Positions 1 through 11,600 of a DNA stretch of 64,000 nt are shown piece by piece (the stretch's first letter is position 1; each line of letters opens with the position of its first letter). The stretch spans positions 9,312,718 to 9,376,717 of the forward strand of contig CM119268.1 of the NCBI GenBank assembly GCA_051294375.1, written 5' to 3'. This DNA is from Paraspadella gotoi (lineage: Eukaryota > Chaetognatha). The notes beneath the pieces were generated by a model, which saw only the letters and a list, made by a program, of their open reading frames with translations, was not told where the DNA came from and ran no database searches. The translations under genes and the position numbers were made by a program.

Positions 1-103
1 TCGTCAATATTAAAACGACAACCGCGAAAGAAACGAACCAATTTGGGAATGACAATGGGGAGAGGTAATTTTTGTTGTCTTGCCATGGTTTATATAACTT
101 TAT

Positions 104-975
104 ATACAAAAGGCTTCATATTAGAAAATGATACGCCGTTTTTTCGAACCGAGAATCGGTTCCGGAATAACTACTGGACCAAACAAGTTGAAATTTTGTA
201 TATGAAAATTGCAAAATTACTTGTTTCAATATTTTAAGTATTCGATTTTATAATTTTCATTAAAATTATATATTACAAATTCTATATTTTTTAAAATGAT
301 TATTATTATTATTATTATTCATTAGTTTTTGTTTTTGATAATCTAAATATGAAAATATTATAGAATTAATGGAAGAGGGTTGTTATATGATCATTAAGGG
401 AATATAAATAGAACTATCGAGGCGAATTTAAATATTTGACCCCTTAGCCGAGACCCTGGGGGTCACCCACAGAGGCGAAAAAAGGTCAAAATTTTTTTGG
501 GAATTTTTTAGTTTTGAACAGTTGCATAGACGTTTATTTATCCTAAACGTATTTATTATATCTAAAGAACTAGTTAACCTTAATTTTTATGTTCATAAAC
601 ATCAGCAGTTGATGCCAGATTTGGAAAAAAGAGAAAATTTGAAGTAAAATGTTGTTTAAAGATGCATGGTTCATCGTCTATTTAAAAATGCATCACTTTA
701 CATGAAAAATGTTTTTTAATGCAACTGATGCCGCCAATAAATTCATGAAAATAAAAAACAATTTTTTAGGCTTTTTTAAACCCCTGGGGGTTCAACCCCG
801 GGGCCCTGTATCTCCTCTCGGGAGTTTAAAATCAAAATTCCCCTCGGTAGTTCCATTGTATTGCCAAAGTCTACCTTCATGCCAAATTTGATCAAATTTG
901 ATGGGGTAGTTTGTGCTTGTCGCTCGAAAAAAACGGCGTATCATTTTTTAATATGAAGCTTTCTGTATATATATA
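104..975. repeat. Foldback/MITE-like element, family 2, copy 1
   Basis: Inverted ends of about 45 bp: the left end (about 105-151) includes GGCTTCATATTAGAAAATGA and the right end (about 930-975) is its imperfect reverse complement (TCATTTTTTAATATGAAGCT). The interior has GC-rich hairpin-like stretches (CCCTGGGGGTCACCC near 453 and CCCCTGGGGGTTCAACCCC near 780) and no convincing coding capacity. A second copy, lacking a clear left end, lies at 26440-27560. The right end stops about 50 bp before the zinc-finger start codon. The flanks are TA-rich, so the target duplication is unclear. Confidence 0.6.
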
Positions 976-1026
976 TATATTATATAGACTTGCTCTTCCT
1001 CTTGAAATAAATTTATTTCCTTGGCG

Positions 1027-3566
1027 ATGTCCGTCTACTCCAGTTCTTCGCGCCTCCTTCGCGATCGTGCCTCGACTCCATCCTCTATTGACGACCCTGT
1101 CGCTCAAGAGCGGAAGTTCCGTGCTGTCTACGCTTGCTGCGTCGGGGCTTGCGACGTCGCCGGTAAAAGCCTTGCCGGAATTGCCATCCATCTCAGCCGC
1201 AACCACGGCCTCACTAAGACGTCGCCTAAGTTCAAAGAGTCATTTCGTGAGGTCTATACTTGTCTTGCCGACGAGAATTGCGCCTTCACTTCCGAGTCAA
1301 TTCACGGTGTTACTATTCATCTTGGTCAAAAGCACAACAGGTGAACGTTTGGTCGATATGCGTCCTTACAATTAATTTCTATTTTAGAAATAAATATGTA
1401 AATTTTAGGTCTAAGTCGTCTTCTCCTTGCGTGGCCACCACCTTGTCTAATAATGCCAAAGTCAAAACGGACGCCAAAACCCCGACAGTCGTTTCTCAGT
1501 CGTATTTGGAAATCCCTAACCGAAAATCGTTTCCGTGTCTCGTTCCCGGATGTAACTTTGTCTCTCCGTCCTTTAGAGGACTGAAATTTCACACGACGGC
1601 CGTGCATTCGACCAACGACGTTGAAACCACCGAATTCGGTGAAGCGAATCGTAACACGGAAGTTGAAAACCATTCTGAGCGTTCGGTTCCTTGTCCAGAG
1701 GATTCTTGCCAAGGAATTTTCAAGTCAGAAAAAGACTTAAAAATACATAAAAGACGCACGCATCCCGGCGCGATTGTTCATCCCGCCGCTACATCCGGTC
1801 CAATCAAACTTCGCAAGTGTCCCGTCGATTCCTGTGAATACGTCTTTAAAACAAACATAAGCTATCTCTCCCTCTTAACCCACTTTAAGAGAAACCATCA
1901 CGGAGTTGCAGTCCCGGACGAGTTCCGTCACAAACACAAGTGCCCCGTTGCCGGTTGTAGCTATGCAGCGAAAAAGGCTCCAAATTTGAAGCAACATATC
2001 TTGGGCGCTCATAAGGACTGGATGCCCGATGTCGATAGTCCATGGTATCAAGAGCTTAAGGTAAGGTATTGTGAAAGGGGATTTTGATTTTAGAACTCAT
2101 TTTGATTATTTAATATATAATATTATATTAATATATATTAATATCACAGATGGGATTCTTCGCCTGCACGGAGCCCGACTGCACGTTTTCATGCAACAGT
2201 CCTATGGGAATGGCGTCTCATCGACGCGTTCACCTCAAGGCCGCCAAACGCAAGTTGGAGGAAATCGTCGACGAAAAAGCCGTTAAAGAGTCGCCGACTC
2301 GCGCGGCTGCTGAAGGCGAAGACGGCGGAATCGAGGCGGATGTCGAGGACGAGGATGGTGGCATCGGTAGGATGAAACTCCGATGACAAACGTTTGAAAA
2401 ATACTATTTCTTCTTATCTTTTAAAGGTCCCAGCAAACGCGTTCGCAAACAGTCAACCCTCTATCCCTCCGCCAAGGAGTTCCTCTGCGGCATTTGCGAT
2501 GAGGCTTTCGAGGCTGCTTCCAGTCTAACGGCGCACACGCGCGAGCGTCACCCTGATCGGCCTGGGTGCTTTCCGTGTCCCTTCTGCGATAAGTTATTTT
2601 GGTCGCCAGCCTTTTTGCAGTCGCATATTTCCTTGCAGCACGAGGAGCTCGAAGACTCTAATTTGGCTCCCGTCAGAATTAATGGAGTAAGTTTTGAGCG
2701 GAAAGTTAAAACTAAATACAGTACGTAACTGACATTTTTTTAAATTGTTTTTTCTGTAGTCGCGCAGGTCACCGTCGGACGCGACGGTGACAACTTCGTC
2801 TTCGCGCGTCGTTCTCAGCGACATCGCGGACCGTCTTCCTACGCTGCGGTCACCGCGACGTGACACGCCCACCATCCTCGTCTGCAAAGTCTGCGCCCTC
2901 GTCTTCGAAGAATCGGAGGGTCTTGACGAACACATGACCACCTGTCACCAATCGGAAGACATGTCCCGCAACTGCGACGCGTCGCAATCTGATTCGGGGG
3001 CGGGGAGAAGCTCGTCATCGACGCAGGGCCAGAGGGTTGGTTCGCCGACGGTGATGTCGACAGAGTCGTCGTCTTTGACGAAAGATGACCCGAGGCGAAA
3101 AATAACCTTCGAATGTCCAAAATGCAATGAAGTGAGTAGCTATTTACGTGTTTTTATACATTTTTGTAGATAGGCTAATATTTTGTAATACACGTTTCTC
3201 CAGGTCCTATCTTCCGATAACAAACTATTGTTTCACGTCAACTCGGTTCATGGCCTAGAAGCCGCTATGAACCTCTACCCATGCAACAAGTGCAAAAAGT
3301 CCTTTCGCAGTTCTTACTTTTTAAATCTCCATTTTGAAAAGTTTCACCCAAACACTAATTCGGTGATTGAGGCTGAGGCTGAGGCTGAGGCCGGGATTGA
3401 TGCGGAGACGGAATTCTCAGAAGCGGCCGAGATCAGTTGGGCCGCCGCCCATTCGGGCTCGAAACCGATTGATTCGAACTCTCAGTCGACGGAGTTAAAA
3501 GCTCCTTTTCCTCTGGCAAAAGCTGATATCTTCGAGGAAGAGGTTCTGACGTCCAAACCGAGTTGA
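1027..3566 (+). CDS. C2H2 zinc-finger protein, 12 fingers (6 coding exons)
   Basis: Probable nuclear DNA- or RNA-binding protein; no specific orthologue recognised. Exons: 1027-1340, 1409-2060, 2150-2366, 2427-2686, 2760-3131, 3204-3566, giving 725 residues with every phase consistent. I count 12 C2H2-type units. The first seven have wide Cys spacing (C-x3-5-C, e.g. CLVPGCNF, CPVAGCSY, CTEPDC). The last five have classical C-x2-C spacing (CGICDEAF, CPFCDKLF, CKVCALVF, CPKCNE, CNKCKKSF). One finger is split by the last intron (Cys pair in exon 5, His pair in exon 6), which supports that splice. Fingers are scattered among Ser/Thr-rich and acidic linkers rather than joined by TGEKP linkers, so they may not read one continuous DNA site. 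The C-terminus has an EAEAEAEAG run. The ATG at 1027 is the first in frame and lies just after a foldback repeat. Confidence 0.8.
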
Positions 3567-4512
3567 AAAAGCTCCTCGTCCAACTGGGAGTTTCTGATCT
3601 TTCCAAAAATAAGATTAAAATTTCTAATTGAAAAAAAAAAAATAGTTACAAATTCTGACCTAAGTCGACCTAAATACTCCGATGATTAGCTTATTTGTTT
3701 TTGTTGCCGTGTTTGCGTTTTTATTTCTTATATTTTTTTTAGAAAACATTTTTCTCTCTAGTTTCGTTTGTCGAATTTCGAGTGCTTAATATCGAAAGTT
3801 GTTTGATTTTTTATGTGGATTTTATTTATTATTGTTATTTAGTATATTCTGTACAATTAAGTACTCGCTAAGTCTCATATTTTTGTGCAATTTTATGTCA
3901 TATTTTTTTAATCACCTTCTAGTCCAAAAATAAAACCTTTTAAGAGAGTTAAAAATATTGTCACAAAGCCTTTCCTCCTTTTCTTAATTTTTTATCAGAT
4001 TTTCAATTCCATGTTTTTTTTCAAATGGAAAAAGCTAATCTTGCAAACGGCTTTATAATTATATATTAAGTTATTTAACTAGCTGGGCGCTTTTACGCTC
4101 TCATCCTATGACCATCCCATGACAAAATTCATCTGAACAAAGTCATTTTTGACGTGTTGCTTTGATAATCGCATGCTTGTCAAAAGATACTTATTTTTTA
4201 GTCGAAATTTATGTGCTCTTAATTATATCCATTTAATTTTAATCCCAGTCTTTCCCTAGTGTTCGAATGTATTTGTATTTTCATGGCATTCTATTAGGCT
4301 TTGTTTCAAAAATCAGTTGATGGAATGTCTCCATTGGCAATAAAAAACTTGAATTACTATTTAAGTAAAAAAAAGAATTCTTCTTCCATTATTTGGTTAC
4401 GGTCATCAAAAATGTAATCAAATAAGTTATGAACTTTTTCGGTAAGTCTAAATCTTTGGTGCATAAATATTTAAGTATTTTTTACAAGATGTTTTGTAAA
4501 TTTTTTTTTAAC
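3567..4512. other. AT-rich intergenic region with poly(A) signal
   Basis: No coding sequence is seen. An AATAAA at about 3929-3934, some 360 bp after the zinc-finger stop codon, is a plausible poly(A) signal for that gene. The stretch ends in a T-tract plus AACAG (AG at 4513-4514), a splice acceptor 25 bp before the next start codon. Confidence 0.45.
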
Positions 4513-4539
4513 AGAAATTATTTAGCGGTTACATCGAAA

Positions 4540-7500
4540 ATGACCAGCGCGTTTCCAAGACTGGAAGTATTGCCTTTTCTAACGCTTGGTAGCTTCTTAG
4601 CTTTGGCTCTGGTCATGGCGTTCTGTGTCTGCCAGAGGTAAAGAAATAGTTTGCCAATTCTATCATGTAGTTCTTCCCCACCAACAAGTGAGCATCTGCT
4701 CAGCAAACGCGACATCTCCCGAGAGAAAACGAAAGAGGAAACCTCCTCTTCCCCGCCTTCTCTTCCCCCTCCCGTACGCTACCTCAGTACGCCGACACGA
4801 GACAGAATCACTTCTTCTGTTCGCGCTTTTGCGCTCAGTCTCCCGGCTTTTTACGAAAAATATTTTTTGATTATTTTTTGAATAATTTTGCATATTTTTC
4901 GTTCCTTTTTTTGGAGTTCAGAATACAGATATTCTTCGACACGTGGCTTTGAAGTTTCTCTTCACGGCCGCCATCTTTTTTCGTCTTCGTTGTGCGTGGC
5001 TTCGGAGGGAAGAGCCTTGACTCGGCCCTTTCGCTTGCCCTCGACGCACCCTGCGCGGCTGCGGAGGGAAGAGCCGCGACTCGGCCCTCTCGTTTGCCCA
5101 CGGCGCTTAGTACGGCTGCAGGGGGGAAGAACCTTGTTTCGGCCCCCTTGTTTGTCCAGTGCTCTCCGTTTTTTGGACTGAGGCGCGTGTTTTCAACTCG
5201 ACTACCCTCATGTCTCTTCCGCCGCCGCCTTCGCCCCGCCTCCACCGCCTCCACCATCAGCCATTCCGGGCTTTTCTGGTCAGGCCGAAGTCATGCCCCT
5301 TCAGATGGAGGCAGTTCTCCAAATTAGCAACGCTCTTTCTAGCGTTCGTCGCAAATTTAGGGAGTTTCGCCGCTCGTCTCGTTCCGAATTGGAGAGTCTT
5401 CGGCGGTGAGTTCTTCTTTCTTTTCGTTTTTGTTTTTCGCCTTTTTTTGGCGTACATTTCGGCGTACAGAGGGGTTTTCCTCCTGTGCCCCACCTAACTC
5501 GACTTTGTTTGTTTTTTGTCGGGCCTTCGCCTGGTCTTGTTACAGGCTCACTTGTTGGTGGGGAAGAACTACATGATAGAATTTATGGTTCCAAGTGGAA
5601 CCGGGATTCTTCATGGTTCTTCCCCACCAACAACCACCCACCGTCCACCCCTGGCACCACCGTGCTTCTGTACAGCCTTCGGAGTGGGTCCTACAGCAGT
5701 GGAGGGTTTTGCGCAGAGTTGGCCAGGACGACGTTCTTTACCGTCGTGGGACGTTCTTTCCGCCTATACGCGTTTCCGGCGCTGGTCGGATGTCTTTTCG
5801 CCGGCGGATTTCGTCCTCCTGCTCAAGAGAGTTGCCTTGCCGCTCAGTTCGACGCCGTTCGGAAGGACTCCAAGACGACGCGCGCTTTCAAGGCTTTTGA
5901 GCGCATCATGAGGGACGCCGGAGCGTCCGCTCATGCTGTCCTTTTTGTCGCTGAGGCTCTCCGCCTCATGGTTGAGGCCCTTCGCTCGGAGGGGCCCGGT
6001 GCAGTGGACGCAGGCCACCTTGACGATCTTGCCAAGCCCCTTAGAGACGCCTCGTCGGGTTTGGCGGCGATTTTTGGCCCTCTCCGAGTCTCGGCGCTTA
6101 GTTGTCGACGCTGCCCCTTCGGATCTCAAGACAGTTCTGTCCAGTTCTCCGCCCTCCACGTCGTTCTTTTTCGGAGACCGCTCCACAGACGTCACTCAAG
6201 CGTTCCATTCTTCGCTTCTCCGCTCCGGGGCGCCTCACTATTGCGCCAGTTCTGTTAGCCGCAAGCATGGGCGTGGCAGTCCGCGTTATCCCGCTCGCCG
6301 TCCCTACTGGCCTCGCAAGTTTTCGCCGCCTCCCAAGCGTAGGGCGGGACTCCAGGGACGTCAAGGACGCCAACTGATCGCCCGACAGTTCTTTCGGCCG
6401 TTGCTTCGTCCGGCCGTCAGTTTCTCCAGACCCGGTTTTCGTCCATGGACTGGTTCTTTTTGCGGTTTCTCATCCCCCCCTTCTACGACGTCCGGTCAAG
6501 TGGGCTGGCACGTCACCGGAAGTCTTCGCGGGATTCCCCCTCTTGGTTTGCTTGGTTACGAGTGATTCTGTCTCGTGTCGGCGTACTGAGGTAGCGTACG
6601 GGAGGGGGAAGAGAAGGCGGGGAAGAGGAGGTTTCCTCTTTCGTTTTTCTCTCGGGAGATGTCGCGTTTGCTGAGCAGATGCTCACTTGTTGGTGGGGAA
6701 GAACCATGAAGAATCCCGGTTCCACTTGGAACCATAAATTATCTAATTTCTGTTTTTTGGTTTAAAGTGTTTATTATATTCAAGGTTCAAACGTAAAGAA
6801 GGTTCCAAAGAAAGCGGGCCACTTGGAGAGCGTCTAAGCAATCACTTAGTTAATTGCGAGGTCCCGGGCGGAACTGCCATTCCAGTCTATGGTCCGACTG
6901 GCGTTGCTTTCGAATCAGGTGATTTACTTTAAATATTTACAGACCTTTAAACAAAGTAAGATTTTTGCTCATTTCTTATGAGGATTTAGTTCAATCTTGC
7001 CCACTTTTCAGTTCCTCGTCGGCGCGACGAGGTACGTTCTTTTCTCAATCTCGGCGGGCGACGAAAATCTCGAAATTCTACGATCGATCGGGCGTTGCCG
7101 GAAATTCCCGGAGCGAGTCGGGGCGCCGAAGTTGTTGACACTGACCCCAATTACGACTTGATTCTGAAGCCGGAGAGCGATCGATCCGGCACCCCCGCTG
7201 CCCTTCCTCCTTCCAGAGACCCTATCTACAGCTCAGTCAGGTGCGCTATTGAAAAAAAAGTGTCTTTAATGAAATAAAATTGAAAATCTATTATTTTCCT
7301 CTTATTGTTCGCTGAAGGGGGGAAGACAGCTCTATATCCGAGGGAATGTACGCTAAAGTTCAAGAACCTCGCAACGGGCCTACTGTTTCCCTCAACGCGT
7401 CCGGAAGCGCTAGACCCGGCGTTATGGCGTTGGAAGTGAATGGACGAGTCGCCGGCCAACCCCCATTAGGAATAAGGTGAATCAACATTTTTCATTTGTA

Positions 7501-8628
7501 ATTTGATTCTTTCTTATTCTTAACTTTGCATCTTCGATCTCCACTACCCCCCCCCCCATTCAGAGAGCACGAGTATTCTCGCATTCGCAATCTGGACGAA
7601 GAGAACCTTTACTTTAAAGTCGGCAGCGATTCGGGCAGCGAGAGCGGCTACGCGCACGTGCACGCTCGCGAGTCTTCCCTGCGTCGCGGAAAAGCGTGCG
7701 GGGACGACGGTCGAGGGGAGGGATCGCGCATGACGGACGTCGTCGTCGCTGGGGACGACATGTACGCCGAGATCAGGAAAACCTCCAATCCGGACAGGTT
7801 GAGTGGGTGAATTTTTTTTTATCTCGTCAGACGGGCGAATGCCCGACTTGGGCGAGATGTTAATTCGTTTCTGCTTCTTTTGACCGTAGTCGTCGTTGTC
7901 GTCGTCACGCTGTTTTAATATTCAAAAATGAAAATAGCTTAAATGTATATTGTATAACCATAGCATCACAGATGAATGAAACCCGGAAACAGAGGAAAGG
8001 ATTAAGGAAGAGGATTCCGGAAGAGGAAGAAGATTCTGGAATGATTTCGAAAGGAATTTTGGAAGCCAAATCCAGAAAAGGAACAATAGTTTTTGGAAGA
8101 GGAAAAGAAGGTTCCAGAAGTGGAAGAGGAGGATTTCGGAAGAGGAAACTGGCTTCGTCTACTTGCCCATTATAACTAGCCTCTGTTTCTGCTTTGATTC
8201 ATTCTGTTTAAAAATTGACACCGTCTTCTCTTGTCTATTTTCTGATAATAAAATTCCACTTTGATTTCATATTTCTCATCATCGAGGTCTTTTAAATTGT
8301 TTTGTTTCATATCCCTACACTCATTTTTTTGTTTTATTTATAAAACAATTTTTATATATATAGAGTTCAGCTCTGCAGCGGCTGTACAAGAATAATTAAA
8401 GTTGTAAACTTGTAATTATGATAATTACATTATTAATTATTTAGCTATTAATTAAACCACAAACAAACATGATCATTTACCAATATAAAATATTAATATT
8501 AAACTTTTAGGCCAATATAACCAAACTTATCAAAGCCTAATCAGAATACGACAATATGTAAATGAGATTAAGGAATTCAATCTCATTTGAGATAATCCAC
8601 AAATTAATCTGCTACAGTGGCTGTCCAG

Positions 8629-8659
<31 letters not shown>

Positions 8660-11600
8660 CTTTTAATTATGTCAGTTTTTTATTTCGTTGCAGCTTCTTC
8701 TAATTCGTTTAAAAACGAGTTCGCTCTGCAGTGGCTGTCCAGCTTCTTTCTTTCTCACTCTTTCTCTCTCTCTCTCTCACTCATATACACATTTGTTATA
8801 TTTACGATAAATGATTCATCGCGTCAATGAATGATTATCATTGCATCAATGAATGATTATCATTGCATCAATTAATGTTTAAAATCGCATCCATTATTTG
8901 GTTATCAGAGCATTAATCATTTGGTTATCAGAGCATTAATCATTTGGTTATTATCGCATCAATCCCTTGGTTATCATCGCATCAATATTTGGTTATCATC
9001 GAATCAATAATCAATTACTATTACATCAATAATTTGTTATTGCATAAATCATTCTTTTTTTTTTCAGATTTTTTCATTAGTTTTCTTTGATAGTAACGTC
9101 TGGCGAGATCACTATACTTTTAAGATTTAATCAATCATTTTCCAAAAAAATTACATTATATCTCTTGATTAATACATTAAATGTTAATTATCATTTTTCA
9201 CATTATAAAATTTTTTTGAAATCTTAAAATTTTTTCGAGGAAACTCCTCCACCCCGGCGAGATGCTTCTGTCATCCAGAGATGCTTCAAAAGCATGATTT
9301 GGCGGCTTCGACGATCAAATAGTTTCTCTATTTCTCTTTGAGTTAATGAAGAGTTTAAAAATGGTACCTTAATAAAATAAAGCATATAGATATACAAACA
9401 GTATAATAAAGAATAATTATCAAAATCATTATTTTAATTTCAATTACAAAAATCAGTATAAATTCAGAAACCAATGAATAAATTAAAATAATATTTAATC
9501 TCGACGAAAGGATTGAATCGTAACGAACGACGTAAGCACGAATGATGAAATGATCCAAAACGATAAATCCTTGTGACAAAGTAAAGTTCGAACTCAGATA
9601 TCACGATTCGCGAGTTTTTGGATATAACACAGCTTTTAAAAATTCCTACATTTTTCAAGTAAAGATATAAAAAAACTGATAAAATTATTATTATTATTAT
9701 TATTATTACTATTAGTACACGATAATTGTTCTGATAAAATGTCATGAACTGTATTTTATATAGCCTTTCAAATCAAAGTCACTATTTTTTTCTTGCTAAA
9801 GATTCCAACGTGATTAAATTTAGTATGATATGACTTCTTGATTTCAGCGATACTGTCGGAGCAGACCCTAATGCTCACTCCCTCGGCGTCTTTGACGCAA
9901 CCACCTCCGAAAACCTCTACGCCTTTCCACCACCCGTTCCCGAGAAGCAGTACGACTTAAACGACTCCTTCGACCCCGAGTTCTTGCAACCGGGTAAGGG
10001 AATCATATTTTGTTCGTAGGAGGACTCAAGTCGAGTGTAAAATCTTTTCCTTCCCAGTCCAATCGATACCCTTCATCGATGAGGCCGGGTTCACCTCACC
10101 GACCAGTCCAGACTTGCCCCCAAGGAACAGCGTACCGGGTGGCGTCTTCTCTTTCGCCACAGGTTTCTTTTTTCATTTTCAATTTCATCTCTTCTTGCTC
10201 TGCAAATCATACTCTTCCATTTTCCCCAAATGATTCTTTTCGAGTCTGTCTGTCTTCCATAATTTTTTTTAGATACAAAATGTGCGGTGATAATTTCTAC
10301 TTGAAAATGTTTTCTTCTCAGGCGGTGCTACCACGCCTCCAGTCACCCTCTTTTCTCAAACAACTTCGCTCTCGTCCATTAGTCATAACAAGACCCCCTC
10401 TCTGGCTTCTGCCGCTTCTTCGAATTCAACTATTGTGAACGGTAAATAATTTTCACTTCTCATAGATGAAAAAAAAGCGAATCATTTCTTTAAAATTATG
10501 TATACTTTTTCTTTTTAGCAAGTGCCATACCCGTCTGCGGGGACGACCATGTCGGCAATCATTCCTTCGCCGCTGCCTCTGCCGTCTCAGCCTCTGAAAA
10601 TCCTCTTCTTTCTCCAATACCGTTCAACGTGGCCGGTGAATCTCCATTGTTGACAGGGCCGCACACCTCGCACCAAGGTAAGTATGGGCAAAGTCGTTGA
10701 AGGGACGACGGGAAGCGCGATTATTGTCCGTGGCCTCATTCTTTCTTCGTTCTCTCAGGCCCAGACGACAAAAAGGACTACGTGATCATCACTGCCCGAG
10801 AGTCGGTCCCCGTTTTACAAGCTCGTCGCGCCCAAGAGGCGGCGGCCAAGGAACTCGCGGAAAAAAAACGGCGTCATGTCTACCAGAACGTCAACGGTGG
10901 GATCGGTGGCTGCGAGACTGGCGACGACTCTGACAGTGACAACTATGCCAAGGTTCATTAGAAAATAGTTTTCTTATTGACTGTTTTACTAATCAGTAAT
11001 CACTCATTTTTAAGTAAATTTATAATAAATACATTCGTAGTGCCTCAAGCGTACTTTTACTTTAATAATGAAGTTTTCTCCTATTATGAAAGTGAGATGT
11101 AAAAAAAAGATTGGAAAGAGTTCTTACAATTTTACCTGGTTAATGGTCTTAATTTGCATTCTGATTCGAATAATACCCAGTACAAATGAGTGTATTAATG
11201 TATTAAATTCGACTGATTCGATGTGTCAGTACGCCTGAGTACGCTTATTTCCCCCCATTTTACCCCACGTCTTCACGAATATTTTCCAGGTGATGGATCC
11301 CGATTCCTTCTCCAAATCCCTCGAAGCTCGTAAGATGGCCCCCTCTCCACAACGTTCTTCCGTCCCTACTCCGAAAAACGCCCTTCCTCGGATCGTCGTG
11401 GACGCGACGCCACCGTCGGCTGGGGAGCCTACGACTGTACCCTTTCCGAGCGACGACCCTGACGTCGTCAAAACCAGAGATGGTTGGCTACGCCGAGAAC
11501 ACACGTACTCAACCGTAGAGGGAGAGGAGCAATTGTACTCTGAAGTTCCAGATCCTCCGTCTTCGCACCGGGACCAGCCGATCGATCCGCCGCCGCCCGA

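Larger units (their letters stand above)
4656..6741 (+). mobile_element. DIRS-like element A, non-autonomous (gag-only), in intron 1 of the adaptor gene
   Basis: About 2.08 kb bounded by the shared tetranucleotide AATT (4656-4659 and 6738-6741), with no longer target duplication. Inverted repeats of about 140 bp lie at 4671-4811 and 6562-6704. An internal complementary region at 5546-5633 is the reverse complement of the right end joined to the left end, the DIRS hallmark. The right end carries a near-palindrome GGTTCCACTTGGAACC. The interior has only gag-like sequence related to element B (a shared block beginning DAV.KD.K and LSCRRCPF/LHCRRFPF). Reverse transcriptase, RNase H and recombinase are absent, so it must be mobilised in trans. 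Confidence 0.85.

Noticed and set aside
911-1375. 154-residue ORF overlapping the zinc-finger start
   Set aside because: Out-of-frame shadow of exon 1 that runs into the foldback repeat.
4656-6741. Element A as a cut-and-paste DNA transposon with inverted repeats
   Set aside because: No target duplication beyond the AATT core, presence of an internal complementary region, and gag homology to an RT-bearing element fit DIRS instead.
7972-8175. 67-residue Arg/Lys/Glu/Gly-rich ORF
   Set aside because: Purine-rich GGAAGAGGA-type repetition inside a transposable element in an intron.
8815-9055. CRISPR-like array
   Set aside because: Degenerate direct tandem units without spacers, in a eukaryotic intron.
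10759-10965. Adaptor ending at the stop at 10963 (NYAKVH)
   Set aside because: A GT donor at 10953 and an in-phase acceptor at 11289 lead to 332 more residues of the same composition and motif type; the short form could still exist as an isoform.
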